Origin: Paenibacillus sp. FSL R5-0345 | GTDB taxonomy: Bacteria > Bacillota > Bacilli > Paenibacillales > Paenibacillaceae | Length of the DNA: 64,000 bases | NCBI RefSeq assembly: GCF_000758585.1 | Contig: NZ_CP009281.1 | Coordinates: 3,596,001 to 3,660,000 of the forward strand | Direction: 5' to 3' | Shown here: positions 8,972 through 17,678 of the stretch, piece after piece | How the letters are laid out: each line of letters begins with the position of its first letter | How positions within the stretch are numbered: position 1 is the stretch's first letter | Program-made: the position numbers and the translations under genes | Notes under the pieces: generated by a model | Databases searched by the model: none | Seen by the model: only the letters and a program-made list of their open reading frames with translations | What the model was told of the DNA's origin: nothing

Positions 8972-10576
8972 TTAAATATTAAGCAGATAAATTTTATATT
9001 CCTCTGCAATTTCTTCAACATCTATGATCAAATCACCTAGAATGTCCATTGCGATGTCATTGATCTCATCAATCAAGAGCTCTGACATTGTGCCGTTTAC
9101 AGCCGCTAGCTTCTGTATGGTTTGTGTTCCATCCTCGTTTATAAGCGCAAGGAGCGCTTCATGCTGGAGTGGACTTAAAGCCTTAGCGAACTGCTCCCAC
9201 TCCGTATCTACGTTTGCAGATTGAATTTCTTCTATCGTTAATTCAGGCTCAAGAGACTGGAGCGGTACAATGATTTCATCCTCAATATCTTCAAATTCTT
9301 CTTTTTGTACTACTTCTTCAAGCTCGGATTCCTCATTAGTAATCTCAAAACCGCTATCCTCAAGTTCCTCCAGCTCATTCATTTCCTCAACCGTAAGCAT
9401 GGTTCGTACAATCTCGGAATCACTTTGCAGTCTTTCAAGCTTCTCACGGTCAATGACTACTGCTGGACCCTTATCCTCCAGTTTCTCTTTCTCAAACTCC
9501 CGCTTCAGGAAACGAGTGATTAGGTCATCCATATCCGCATCCACGTTAACCCCTTTGAGCCGACCTCGATATCCCATCAGTTCACGTAATTTATTCTCAG
9601 TCAATCGAAATAGCCTTGTAATCAAACTTCGAAGTGGTGCAGATTTACTAATACGCACAACCGGTATAAGTACAGAATAGCCATATAACGAAATATCATA
9701 TACGGCGCTACGGAATAAATAACGCTCCCGCATCACTGAGGGACCAGGCGGGAACATTTCAACCAGATTCGAGCCATGTTTCCGCGTAACATAAGCGTTG
9801 ATTAATGCCACTACCTGCGGAATATATCGTTCGAGGGCTTCTTTACCTTCCCCCATATAAAACTTCGATTTACTAATATCGTAGTCCGACATTGCTGTTA
9901 ATACCGTAAAGGTTAGCTGCTCAGGAGCTACAGTAAGACATCTCTCTAACTCTAGCTCTGCCAGATCACCGGCAAGACCGCGTGAACGAGCAACGATTAA
10001 AGATAGAGGCACATCCAAATGATGAACAAACGAGTAGTCCGCAATCCAACCGCCCAAATATTGATCTAGACGTTTATAATTTTCTCGATAAGCTTCCCAG
10101 ATTTGACTGAGCTGCTTATAGCCATCATAAGGATCTTTCCAACCTACACCATTAATAAGCTCATACACATGAAGAAATATATATGAAAGATCCGTTTTTG
10201 GATATCTACCCTGTCTAACTTCGTTACGCCAATAAAAATACCATCTACTTTGTGTGCCTGTCATATGACCATACGTGGGCCAGTAACTCTTAAATGGAAC
10301 ATATAGTGCCGAATCCTCGGTTCTATGTTCCAATTCCTTCGCTCTTGTTACAAACTGACCTTCGGTTGTTGTCACAGGCTCCGGGGTGTCAGTCTCTAGA
10401 TCCCAAAGCTGTAACTGCAGAGAAGGCTCAGAAGATGTTTTGGGCTTCTCTTTATTTGCAGAAGATCTCTTAGGCAGCGCTGATTCTGATGAATTTCGCG
10501 GGGGTATCGGAACATTTTGTTCCGTACTTTCCCAGACTAGTTCCGTAAAATGAGGCTGCTTCCTATCCTTATTCAT
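8972..10576 (-). CDS. TerB_N / TerB_C domain protein
   Basis: A 534-residue soluble protein. The first 80 residues are polar and low in complexity. Residues about 90-290 match TerB_N: YVPFKSYWPTYGHMTG, then SRWYFYWRNEVRQGRYP, YIFLHVYELINGVG and DYSFVHHLDVPLSLI. The second half is strongly acidic (about 395-470, long runs of E and D) and ends in a helical TerB_C-type region. TerB-type domains occur in tellurite-resistance and phage-defence-like gene sets. It is the first gene of the operon with the ATPase and helicase, with GGAG 9 bases before its ATG. No enzyme motif is visible, so a scaffold or sensor role is a guess. Confidence 0.85.
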   Translation of the reverse strand: MNKDRKQPHFTELVWESTEQNVPIPPRNSSESALPKRSSANKEKPKTSSEPSLQLQLWDLETDTPEPVTTTEGQFVTRAKELEHRTEDSALYVPFKSYWPTYGHMTGTQSRWYFYWRNEVRQGRYPKTDLSYIFLHVYELINGVGWKDPYDGYKQLSQIWEAYRENYKRLDQYLGGWIADYSFVHHLDVPLSLIVARSRGLAGDLAELELERCLTVAPEQLTFTVLTAMSDYDISKSKFYMGEGKEALERYIPQVVALINAYVTRKHGSNLVEMFPPGPSVMRERYLFRSAVYDISLYGYSVLIPVVRISKSAPLRSLITRLFRLTENKLRELMGYRGRLKGVNVDADMDDLITRFLKREFEKEKLEDKGPAVVIDREKLERLQSDSEIVRTMLTVEEMNELEELEDSGFEITNEESELEEVVQKEEFEDIEDEIIVPLQSLEPELTIEEIQSANVDTEWEQFAKALSPLQHEALLALINEDGTQTIQKLAAVNGTMSELLIDEINDIAMDILGDLIIDVEEIAEEYKIYLLNI

Positions 10577-10650
10577 GTTCGATCGCTCCGTTCTTAATAA
10601 AAGAAGGACTAACGTAAAGTGTTTCCACTATATATAACTTCCGATATGTT

Positions 10651-10693
10651 AAAAAAAACGGCCCTGTTCACAACTGTGAAGGAACCGTTTTGT
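10651..10693 (-). terminator. Terminator of the niacin-type transporter gene
   Basis: AAAACGG...CCGTTTT outer stem with inner TTCACA/TGTGAA, followed on the minus strand by a run of eight T. It separates the transporter from the TerB operon downstream. Confidence 0.8.
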
Positions 10694-10754
10694 TCTTATT
10701 AAATATTAGCATTGTTGATAGATTAACATCAAGTATGTAATGAAGAATTATCAT

Positions 10755-11966
10755 CTACAGAAGCTCCGTTCCCTTTGTCTCTTTTCCTAGGAAGAGCACT
10801 GCTAATGCACCGATAATAATCGTTACAAAAAACAACATGAAGATCGAGCCAATAGCTATAGATTTACCTACCAGCACCCCTACTAGTAAAGGTGCGATGA
10901 TACCACCAATCCGGCCAAAGGAAGTTGCTAAACCAGCCCCTGTCGAACGAATAGCTGTTGGGTACAACTCTGGTGTATAAGCGTACATGCCGCCCCATGC
11001 TCCGAGATTAAAGAACGATAAGCAAATCCCCGCAGCCATTAGCATACCTTCTGTAGTTGCATTACCAAACCATGCAGCACTGACAGCAGTGAACAGCATA
11101 TAAATGACTAAGACAAACTTACGGCCGAACTTTTCGATGAAATAAGCGGCAGTAAAGTAACCAGGCAGCTGTGCGAGTGTCATGATAAGCACGTATTCAA
11201 AGCTTTTAACCAAGCTAAAGCCTTTAAGAACCATAACTGTAGGTAACCACAGAAACATGCCATAATACGAAAACACCACGGTAAACCATAAAATCCACAG
11301 CATAATAGTAGAACGACGATACTCTGGTGACCATACCGTTGCGATACGTTTTTTCAAGGACACAGGCGCTTTCTTAATCTCTGCAAACTTCGGTGAATCG
11401 TCTATTGCTCGTCTTAAATATAGCGCATACAGAGCGGGAACAGCACCAATACCGAATGCTACACGCCAGCCATAATCAGGAATGACGAAGAATGCAATTA
11501 ATGCAGAAGCGATCCATCCAACCGCCCAAAAGCTCTCCAGCAGCACAACCGCACGGCCTCTCTCACGGGCAGGCATACTTTCAGACACTAATGTTGAGGC
11601 GACAGGCAGCTCCCCGCCAAGTCCAAACCCAGCGATAAACCTGAGTACACAGAGTATTCCGAAGCCTGTAGCAAAAGCCGACAATCCACTTGCGGCCGAG
11701 AAAATCAGGAGTGTCCACAGTAGTATCGGTTTACGTCCAAAGCGATCTGCTAATATTCCTGCCGCTGCGGCACCTACAGCCATGCCCACGGAGTTAATAC
11801 TTGTCAATATACCGATCTGCTCCGGTCCCAGACTCCAATCCTTGGCTAAAGCCGCGACAACAAAAGAAATCATCCCAACGTCCATCGCGTCGAACATCCA
11901 GCTTAAGCCTGCGCTGAAGAGCAGTTTCCTTTGTTTTGGATTCCGCAGCAGTGTCATTTGATTCAC
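10755..11966 (-). CDS. niaP: MFS transporter, NiaP (niacin) type
   Basis: A twelve-helix major facilitator importer of about 403 residues. It closely resembles the nicotinate transporter NiaP (YceI) of Bacillus as I recall it: GLSWMFDAMDVGMISFVVAAL near the start (seen in parts: WMFDAMDVG), the loop LADRFGRKPILLW, GLGGELPVASTLVSE, LLESFWAVGW, the YYGMFLWLP segment and the C-terminal GKETKGTEL. Of three possible starts (TTG 11972, GTG 11966, ATG 11957), GTG 11966 sits 7 bases after AGGGGG and is preferred. No NAD gene is next to it and no clear NiaR operator was found, so specificity rests on similarity alone. Confidence 0.8.
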   Translation of the reverse strand: MNQMTLLRNPKQRKLLFSAGLSWMFDAMDVGMISFVVAALAKDWSLGPEQIGILTSINSVGMAVGAAAAGILADRFGRKPILLWTLLIFSAASGLSAFATGFGILCVLRFIAGFGLGGELPVASTLVSESMPARERGRAVVLLESFWAVGWIASALIAFFVIPDYGWRVAFGIGAVPALYALYLRRAIDDSPKFAEIKKAPVSLKKRIATVWSPEYRRSTIMLWILWFTVVFSYYGMFLWLPTVMVLKGFSLVKSFEYVLIMTLAQLPGYFTAAYFIEKFGRKFVLVIYMLFTAVSAAWFGNATTEGMLMAAGICLSFFNLGAWGGMYAYTPELYPTAIRSTGAGLATSFGRIGGIIAPLLVGVLVGKSIAIGSIFMLFFVTIIIGALAVLFLGKETKGTELL

Positions 11967-12047
11967 TTCCAAACCCCCTTATATCCAACATCTCTCTAAT
12001 AAAACTACTTTTGATTGTTTCACTTATACATTTTAAAATTGTAGCGT

Positions 12048-12815
12048 TCAAAAATCAAGAAATAAAGCAGCATTAAAGTATTGTCTGGCAAGAGATTGAA
12101 AATAACAGGTCTGAACAGCAATCGTAGCTATCAGCAGTATATTGCGGACAGATTCTCTCTGAGATCTAGTTAGATGCGTCAGACGATTGATTACACGATC
12201 TGTGGAATTTCTAAGCAGGGAATCCTCTTTCCATGAAAACTCTTTATGCAACAGTTGATCTACCTTGCATTGCGTTTGTATAGTCGGATTACTCTTGATC
12301 TCCTCAAAAAGTCCAGCATATGCATAATACAGTTTTGCCGGTTCTATGAGATCATCATCGTCTCGATCTGGCTTTAAGAACATTAATCGGAATAGCTGAC
12401 GGATACTTTCGAAATTAAGGGCAGATTTGAGATCATCGATCATAAATAGAAGCGCCGCCTGATTCACTGAATACTTCTTTCCTTCTCTTGGAGAACCGAG
12501 ATACTCCTTAAAGTCACGCTTTACCCAGTTCTGCATAGTTGTCACAGTCAACGTGGAATACTCTATAAGATGGCCTAATGTAGCAATTTCACCAAGTGAA
12601 AAGCCTTTAACATTATCGCCCTTAATGATCTTTTGTAAAATGGGTGGAACATCTGTAGATAAAAAAGCGGGTAACGAAGTCCCCTTTTCTATTTCATCAA
12701 GATGAAATTTAGTCCATGCCTCTTGGAGGATATTCAGCGGTTTCCGGTCTGATAATCCGGTCAATGAGAGCAGAAGACTGGACATCTCCACACGAGTCAA
12801 TGCAAATGATTCCAT
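12048..12815 (-). CDS. DUF1836 domain protein, MerR-like DNA-binding
   Basis: A 255-residue cytosolic protein with a DUF1836 pattern: FSLGEIATLGHLIEYSTLT, then TTMQNWVKRDFKEYLGSP, KKYSVNQAALLFMIDDLKS and ESIRQLFRLMF. The family is predicted to carry a MerR-like winged helix. Its start follows GGAGGG by 8 bases. It is transcribed away from the CNNM gene, with the two starts about 110 bases apart. No target or ligand can be inferred. The C-terminal 80 residues are helical with no recognised motif. Confidence 0.75.
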   Translation of the reverse strand: MESFALTRVEMSSLLLSLTGLSDRKPLNILQEAWTKFHLDEIEKGTSLPAFLSTDVPPILQKIIKGDNVKGFSLGEIATLGHLIEYSTLTVTTMQNWVKRDFKEYLGSPREGKKYSVNQAALLFMIDDLKSALNFESIRQLFRLMFLKPDRDDDDLIEPAKLYYAYAGLFEEIKSNPTIQTQCKVDQLLHKEFSWKEDSLLRNSTDRVINRLTHLTRSQRESVRNILLIATIAVQTCYFQSLARQYFNAALFLDF

Positions 12816-12928
12816 ATCTGTTTCCCTCCACCATTTGATATTTCTCTGAAAAGTTCGTAGAATAGTTCATAAGAACTCATAATATGAGTATAACCTATTT
12901 TAGGAACGAAAGGGATGGTAAAGATTAT

Positions 12929-14254
12929 ATGGGTATAGGACTTAGTTTGACGTTGGTGGCTATTTTGATTATTTTAACCGCTTTTTTTGTAGCAACGGAA
13001 TTTGCATTGGTGAGACTTAGAGGTAGCCAGATCAGTCAAATGGTGATCGATGGAAAGAAGAATGCGTTAGCTGTACAACGGGTTTCCGCTAATCTTGACG
13101 GATACTTATCCGCGTGTCAGCTCGGGATTACGATCACTGCTCTGGGTATTGGTGCACTAGCAGAACCGGCATTTGAGCAACTGCTCCTTCCGGTATTCGA
13201 CTGGGCTAACATTAGTTCAAGTGTGAGTCACCCTCTTGCGTTTGCATTTGCATTCATTATTGCAACATTCCTACACGTCGTTGTCGGTGAACTTGCTCCG
13301 AAGACGGTAGCTATAAACATTCCGGAAAGAATTGGTCAAATTACATCACCGCTGATTATTTGGTTCTACAGAATTTTGTACCCACTCATTTGGTTTATGA
13401 ACGGTTCCGCAAATTTGCTTGTTCGCCTTTTCGGGATGAAGCCTGCCAGTGAGCATGGAGACGCACATAGTGAAGACGAGATTCGTTTGATCTTGTCCGA
13501 GAGCTATGAAAGTGGAAAAATCAATAAAGCTGAATATGGCTATGTAAACCGTATCTTTACTTTTGATGAGATGTTGGCTAAAGAAATCATGGTTCCACGA
13601 ACCGATATGGTATGTCTTTTCACCAATCATTCATTGAAAGAAAATTTCGAGATTATCCGCAAGGAACAATATACTCGTTTCCCGGTTGCAGAGGGTAGCA
13701 AGGATAATATCATCGGAATGATCAATACAAAACAGCTTTATTTGCAATATGATAACAATCCTGATTTTGATTTCAAAAGCTTGATCCAGCCTGTCCTGAC
13801 CGTATCTGAGGTAACACCTGTTAAGAATCTTTTAACACGTATGCAAATGGAGCGGGTGCATATCGCCCTGCTGCTTGATGAATATGGCGGAACGTCTGGA
13901 CTCATTACGATTGAAGATATTTTAGAAGAAATCGTTGGTGAAATTCGAGATGAATTTGACGGTGATGAACGCAGAGAAGTTGAGAAAATTAGCGATACAA
14001 ATTATCTGTTCGACGGTAAGGTATCTCTAATTGAGGTCAAGGAACTCACCGGTCTTGATTTCGAAGATGAGGAAGTGACTACTATTGGAGGCTGGCTATA
14101 CAGCCATATCCCAGATCCAGCCGTTGGTAAAAGTATTGTTCATGACCACGTAACCTTAATCATTCGTGAGATGAACAGATATCGTGTACGCAAGGTTGAA
14201 GTCATCATTGAGACTACAGAGAACACTGAATCTTCAGAGGTAGAGCATTCATAA
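12929..14254 (+). CDS. CNNM/CorC (HlyC-type) CBS-domain membrane protein
   Basis: A membrane protein of the family often labelled hemolysin, now linked to Mg2+/cation export or homeostasis. Order: DUF21 membrane domain with about four helices (AFFVATEFALVRLR, SACQLGITITALGIGALAEPA in parts, HVVVGELAPKTVAIN), a CBS pair from about residue 185 (MVPRTDMV, then LLDEYGGTSGLITIEDILEE), and a CorC_HlyC C-terminus with TIGGWLYSHIPDP. An earlier ATG at 12884 lacks a ribosome binding site; ATG 12929 puts the hydrophobic segment right at the N-terminus as in the family. A paralogue lies at 55835-57151. Function is by family. Confidence 0.88.
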   Translation: MGIGLSLTLVAILIILTAFFVATEFALVRLRGSQISQMVIDGKKNALAVQRVSANLDGYLSACQLGITITALGIGALAEPAFEQLLLPVFDWANISSSVSHPLAFAFAFIIATFLHVVVGELAPKTVAINIPERIGQITSPLIIWFYRILYPLIWFMNGSANLLVRLFGMKPASEHGDAHSEDEIRLILSESYESGKINKAEYGYVNRIFTFDEMLAKEIMVPRTDMVCLFTNHSLKENFEIIRKEQYTRFPVAEGSKDNIIGMINTKQLYLQYDNNPDFDFKSLIQPVLTVSEVTPVKNLLTRMQMERVHIALLLDEYGGTSGLITIEDILEEIVGEIRDEFDGDERREVEKISDTNYLFDGKVSLIEVKELTGLDFEDEEVTTIGGWLYSHIPDPAVGKSIVHDHVTLIIREMNRYRVRKVEVIIETTENTESSEVEHS

Positions 14255-14265
14255 GCTCTTAAACA

Positions 14266-14315
14266 TAAAAAAAGGGTAGAGTCATCAGATTAAATCTGAT
14301 CCTCTATCCTTTTTT
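14266..14315. terminator. Bidirectional terminator between convergent genes
   Basis: A-tract, GGGTAGAG..ATCAGATT / AATCTGAT..CTCTATCC, T-tract: works on both strands. It overlaps the last codons of the minus-strand acetyltransferase, whose TAA stop lies in the stem-loop. Confidence 0.85.
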
Positions 14316-14823
14316 CTTGTACCAGAATCTTACTCATGTAATATTCATCTAACCACTGGCCATCAATCACAAGCGATTTTCTTTTCGTCCCTTCGATCTC
14401 AAACCCATTTTTGATATAAAGAGATATAGCCAGCTCATTATGTGTCATGACTGTTAGCTCAAGTCTAACAATTTCAGTATCCCTAGCCCATCTATCCAAC
14501 TCTCGAAATAGAGCCGCGCCGATTCCCTGACCTTGATATTGTCTTAGAATGCCAATGACTATGTACGCACTATGGCGATTGCGTCTAACACTTCCACCTC
14601 TAATCGACATAAAACCAATCAAAGAGTTATCTACCTCTGCGCCAATAAGGATTGAAGTATCTGTTGAAGCGAAGCTTTCGATCATCTCTTTGACCTGATG
14701 AAGACTTGATTGTCGTTCATCAGGTTCTAATAACATAAATTTCGTTTCCTGATCCAACTGATGCTGTAGACGAAGTAATTCCTCTGCATCCTCTGGAATC
14801 AGCACTTTAAGGGTAACCATCAT
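14290..14823 (-). CDS. GNAT family N-acetyltransferase
   Basis: An acetyl-CoA-dependent acetyltransferase of 177 residues. The acetyl-CoA-binding motif A is RQYQGQGIGAALFRELDRWA, preceded by IGFMSIRGGSVRRNRHSAYI and followed by LTVMTHNELAISLYIKNGFE and EYYMSKIL, which resembles the RimJ/L- or SpeG-like arrangement. The longest frame begins at 14841, but GGAAGTGA lies 7 bases before ATG 14823, which is preferred. It is the last of a three-gene minus-strand set (VOC, GNAT, GNAT). Substrate unknown. Confidence 0.82.
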   Translation of the reverse strand: MMVTLKVLIPEDAEELLRLQHQLDQETKFMLLEPDERQSSLHQVKEMIESFASTDTSILIGAEVDNSLIGFMSIRGGSVRRNRHSAYIVIGILRQYQGQGIGAALFRELDRWARDTEIVRLELTVMTHNELAISLYIKNGFEIEGTKRKSLVIDGQWLDEYYMSKILVQEKRIEDQI

Positions 14824-14847
14824 CTCATCACTTCCAATCATAAATAG

Positions 14848-15276
14848 CTATAAGTACTTTTTGAACAGCTTACTGGAGCTGCTATTGTATCCAAGATGTT
14901 CGTAAAATTGATGTGCATCCTCCCTTCTGACCGCACTCGATAACATGATCTTAAGGGCTCCCCTAGAGGTGGCTACATGCTCAGCGTATCTCATTAATTT
15001 TGCTCCGTGTCCTTTCCCTCTCACCTCTTGTGCTATGATAACTCTTTCAATGACAGCAAAGGGTCGATCGTCACATAATGCATCCATACACAAATGAAGA
15101 TGAAGCGTCCCAACAATAGTTCCTTCTTCTTCGCACACATAAAGAAAGCTATCCGTATTCTCAGCGATCCGCTTCAGTCGTTCTGGTGACACTTGAATAG
15201 CTGTTTGCTCAGGTAACAACATTCGATAAAGACTTTCAATATACACAGCGTCTTCAGGAACAGCTTCTCTTATCAT
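14848..15276 (-). CDS. GNAT family N-acetyltransferase
   Basis: A 142-residue protein made almost entirely of one GNAT fold: MIREAVPEDAVYIESLYRML start, GTLHLHL strand, VIERVIIAQEVRGKGHGAKLM acetyl-CoA motif (RGKGHG), ending with DAHQFYEHLGYNSS. AAAGGA precedes the ATG at good spacing. It is the middle gene of the VOC-GNAT-GNAT set. Such single-domain enzymes act on small molecules or antibiotics; no substrate is evident. Confidence 0.85.
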   Translation of the reverse strand: MIREAVPEDAVYIESLYRMLLPEQTAIQVSPERLKRIAENTDSFLYVCEEEGTIVGTLHLHLCMDALCDDRPFAVIERVIIAQEVRGKGHGAKLMRYAEHVATSRGALKIMLSSAVRREDAHQFYEHLGYNSSSSKLFKKYL

Positions 15277-15301
15277 CTGTCTATTCCTTTCTTACTCAAT
15301 T

Positions 15302-15658
15302 TTAACAACGACAGACCATGATCACATTTCCATCAGGATCTTTAAAATTAAACCAATGGTCATGCTCGATATCTGTAAGAATCTCACCGCCATTTGCTTT
15401 CACATAATCATAAGCAGCATCTATATCTTCAGTATTTAGATGAAAAGAGGGAATATTAAGAACGGATTCAGAAGTGTAAATTTTGCTGTCTAATACGATT
15501 TCTGGTCCTTGCATGGGGATCACATATAAATGCCCGAATAATACTTCACCATCCAAAGGTAACCCAAGCAATTGACAATACCATTCTTTAGATTTCTCAA
15601 TATCCTTTACCGGAATAAAAACCGCACCAATCTGATTCAGAATCGGACTTATCACCAT
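15302..15658 (-). CDS. VOC family (glyoxalase/bleomycin-resistance fold) protein
   Basis: A 118-residue vicinal-oxygen-chelate protein with paired beta-alpha-beta-beta-beta units: QIGAVFIPVKDIEKSKEWYCQLLGLPL in the first half (seen as VKDIEKSKEWYCQLLG) and DHDHWFNFKDPDGNVIMVC-like ending (EHDHWFNFKDPDGNVI). DPDGN is the usual end motif. AGAGGAGG precedes the ATG. It heads the set with two acetyltransferases, a neighbourhood often tied to small-molecule modification or resistance, though nothing fixes the substrate. Confidence 0.85.
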   Translation of the reverse strand: MVISPILNQIGAVFIPVKDIEKSKEWYCQLLGLPLDGEVLFGHLYVIPMQGPEIVLDSKIYTSESVLNIPSFHLNTEDIDAAYDYVKANGGEILTDIEHDHWFNFKDPDGNVIMVCRC

Positions 15659-15763
15659 TAAGAAAGCCTCCTCTTTAAGTTTGCAGAATAGGGTGTTATT
15701 CTAGAATAATTCGATAAAATATGTCAATTACCTCCCTCCCCTTAGGGAAGGTCTGGTAAGTTA

Positions 15764-15772
15764 TGTTATAAT
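15764..15772 (+). promoter_or_regulatory. Extended -10 promoter of the KtrB gene
   Basis: TGTTATAAT is an extended -10 element (TG-N-TATAAT) about 40 bases upstream of the TTG start. No good -35 hexamer is seen, as is usual for this type. Confidence 0.5.
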
Positions 15773-15816
15773 TTTGTGAGCACTACTCTAATTTCACGTA
15801 TGACAGGAGAATTGAA

Positions 15817-17163
15817 TTGGCTAACCTGAACTTCGGTGGATTGAAACTAACTCCACCTAAAGTCTTATCACTAGGATTTGTAATACTTATCACCGCCGGA
15901 AGTATATTGCTCAGTCTCCCGGCCTCTTCAGTAGAAGGGAAAATTTCTTTTATTGATGCATTATTCATGGCAACATCGGCAACCTGTGTTACTGGTTTGG
16001 CAGTCATTGATACAGGGACACAGCTGACTACCTTTGGACAAGTTGTTCTACTCGTATTATTTCAGTTCGGCGGGCTGGGTTTTGTAACAATGGCTACATT
16101 GATTACTTTGGTCCTTAATAAACGAATATCCTTAAAAGAGCGAATTCTCATGCAAGAATCCATGAACCAAAATTCGATGCAAGGTATTGTACTGCTAATC
16201 CGCAGAGTGCTGATTTATTCCCTTGTTATTCAGCTTTCAGGTGCCTTCTTGTTTACCTTAAGGTTTATTATGGACATGCCTTTTGGGAAAGCTGTCTATT
16301 ATGGAATTTTTCATAGTATATCTATCTTTAATAATGCAGGCTTCGACCTGTTTGGTGACATTCACGGACCCTTTAGCGGACTTACTCGGTATGTTAATGA
16401 TCCTATTGTTAACTTTACCTCGATGGCCCTCATATTCCTTGGAGGGATCGGATTTATCGTCCTATCCGATGTGTTGGACTTTCCAAAACGCAAGAAGCTA
16501 ACACTTCATTCAAAGGTTGTTCTTTCAACCTCTGCCATATTGATTGTCATTGGTGCTGCTCTATTTTTCTTGTTGGAGTTTAATTCTACGCTTAAGCCGT
16601 TGAGTGCTGGTGGGAAGATGATGGCCACCTTATTACAAGCGATAACGCCACGTTCAGGCGGTGTCACCACGATTGAAATACCACTTTTGCGGGAATCAAC
16701 ACAATTTCTTATGATTATGCTAATGTTCATAGGAGCTGCGCCTGGGTCTACTGGTGGGGGAATTAAGATTACTACATTCGCTATTCTGGTGGCTGCGGTA
16801 TCTGCAAGGTTACGGGGTAAAGAGGATATTGTAATGTTTCGTTACCGGATTGCTAAAGAAAATGTCTATAGAGCTGTGACAATGACATTAATGTCTCTGA
16901 TGCTAGTTGTCATCGCTACGATGTTGTTATCCGTAACAGAGGAGGCTGATTTCCTTGCTGTACTCTTTGAATCCGTTTCGGCATTCGGGACTTCCGGTCT
17001 CTCCATGGGACTTACACCAGAACTGACTACTGCGGGTAAACTGCTCATCATTATTCTAATGTTTCTGGGTCGGACGGGTCCGCTTACTTTAGCTTATGCA
17101 CTCAAGCCTAAGGGAAGTAAGGAACTTTACCGCTATCCTGAAGGAAAGATTACAATCGGTTAA
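15817..17163 (+). CDS. ktrB: TrkH/KtrB family potassium uptake channel subunit
   Basis: The membrane subunit of a Ktr-type K+ transporter, which works with a cytosolic KtrA/C gating protein not encoded here. The 448 residues hold four repeats of helix-pore-helix: pore motifs CVTGLAVIDT, FNNAGFDLFG, ITPRSGGVTT and SAFGTSGLSMGLT, with TGGGIKITT in the family gating loop region. It starts with TTG at 15817, 7 bases after AGGAGA. An extended -10 promoter lies upstream and a hairpin terminator follows. Together with the KimA gene at 52163-53980 this gives two potassium uptake systems in the window. The region upstream is too short for a ydaO riboswitch. Confidence 0.88.
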   Translation: MANLNFGGLKLTPPKVLSLGFVILITAGSILLSLPASSVEGKISFIDALFMATSATCVTGLAVIDTGTQLTTFGQVVLLVLFQFGGLGFVTMATLITLVLNKRISLKERILMQESMNQNSMQGIVLLIRRVLIYSLVIQLSGAFLFTLRFIMDMPFGKAVYYGIFHSISIFNNAGFDLFGDIHGPFSGLTRYVNDPIVNFTSMALIFLGGIGFIVLSDVLDFPKRKKLTLHSKVVLSTSAILIVIGAALFFLLEFNSTLKPLSAGGKMMATLLQAITPRSGGVTTIEIPLLRESTQFLMIMLMFIGAAPGSTGGGIKITTFAILVAAVSARLRGKEDIVMFRYRIAKENVYRAVTMTLMSLMLVVIATMLLSVTEEADFLAVLFESVSAFGTSGLSMGLTPELTTAGKLLIIILMFLGRTGPLTLAYALKPKGSKELYRYPEGKITIG

Positions 17164-17165
17164 GG

Positions 17166-17210
17166 TGTGATGTAACCAGCGGCAATCAAAATTGCCGCTG
17201 TTAATCACAT
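17166..17210. terminator. Bidirectional hairpin between convergent genes
   Basis: AGCGGCAAT, loop CAAA, ATTGCCGCT, extended outward by GTGAT/ATCAC and TAA/TTA. It lies between ktrB and the minus-strand 91-residue gene. T-tracts are weak. Confidence 0.65.
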
Positions 17211-17225
17211 CAACAATTCTATGTT

Positions 17226-17501
17226 TTACTCTTCGACAATCTCTTGTTTATCTAGTGCTGCATCAAGCAACTGATTGTATATATCATCATCATTCTCAAG
17301 CAGCGCGTCAGTTTCTAAGAACTGCTCTTCGCTTCCAGGTTCACCTGCAAAGCTTAGGCTGTAATCCCATTCCGTTCCTCTTGTACTGAAAAAAGTAATC
17401 TCATATGGAGCCTTATGGTTTTCGAGAGTGAATATAGTCCTCCCTACATAGCTTTTATCCTCTTTACGGCTCATTTCAGCACTTACGATCTCTAAATTCA
17501 T
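17226..17501 (-). CDS. Small hypothetical protein, 91 residues
   Basis: Family not recognised. The product is acidic and soluble, with a predicted beta-rich first half (GRTIFTLENHKAPYEITFFS, TEWDYSLSFAG) and a helical acidic tail rich in D, E and L. A strong AAAGGAAGGA lies 10 bases before the ATG, and a shared terminator follows the stop, so it is very likely expressed. It faces ktrB convergently and lies 150 bases from the divergent aminopeptidase gene. Confidence 0.65.
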   Translation of the reverse strand: MNLEIVSAEMSRKEDKSYVGRTIFTLENHKAPYEITFFSTRGTEWDYSLSFAGEPGSEEQFLETDALLENDDDIYNQLLDAALDKQEIVEE

Positions 17502-17678
17502 CCGCTAATCGTCCTTCCTTTCATCAAATCATTTCCTCTCTCAGTATAGCATTGAAATGAATGTAATTCCTCAATTTACACTGTAAATTCCATGTAATTG
17601 ACTTTTTTCATCCGGCGGTTAATAATTTAGTACAATGCTTGTTTAGTACCAAACTATTAGCAAATGGAGGAAATATCG

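Noticed and set aside
9270..9680. Serine-rich frame on the plus strand
   Set aside because: It is the antisense shadow of the acidic (Glu/Asp-rich) part of the TerB protein; its Ser-rich reading comes from GAA/GAT codons read backwards.
5442..10576. Complete BREX system
   Set aside because: Only BrxD-like and Lhr-helicase components are present. There is no BrxC/PglY giant ATPase, PglX methylase, PglZ or PglW in the window, and a TerB protein replaces them, so I do not call it BREX.
11973..12047. NiaR operator or NAD riboswitch before the niaP-type gene
   Set aside because: No palindrome of NiaR type or folded RNA motif was recognised in the short region.
15659..15816. c-di-AMP riboswitch before ktrB
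   Set aside because: The region is only about 160 bases, with an extended -10 at 15764-15772, so there is no room after the promoter; the conserved ydaO blocks are absent.
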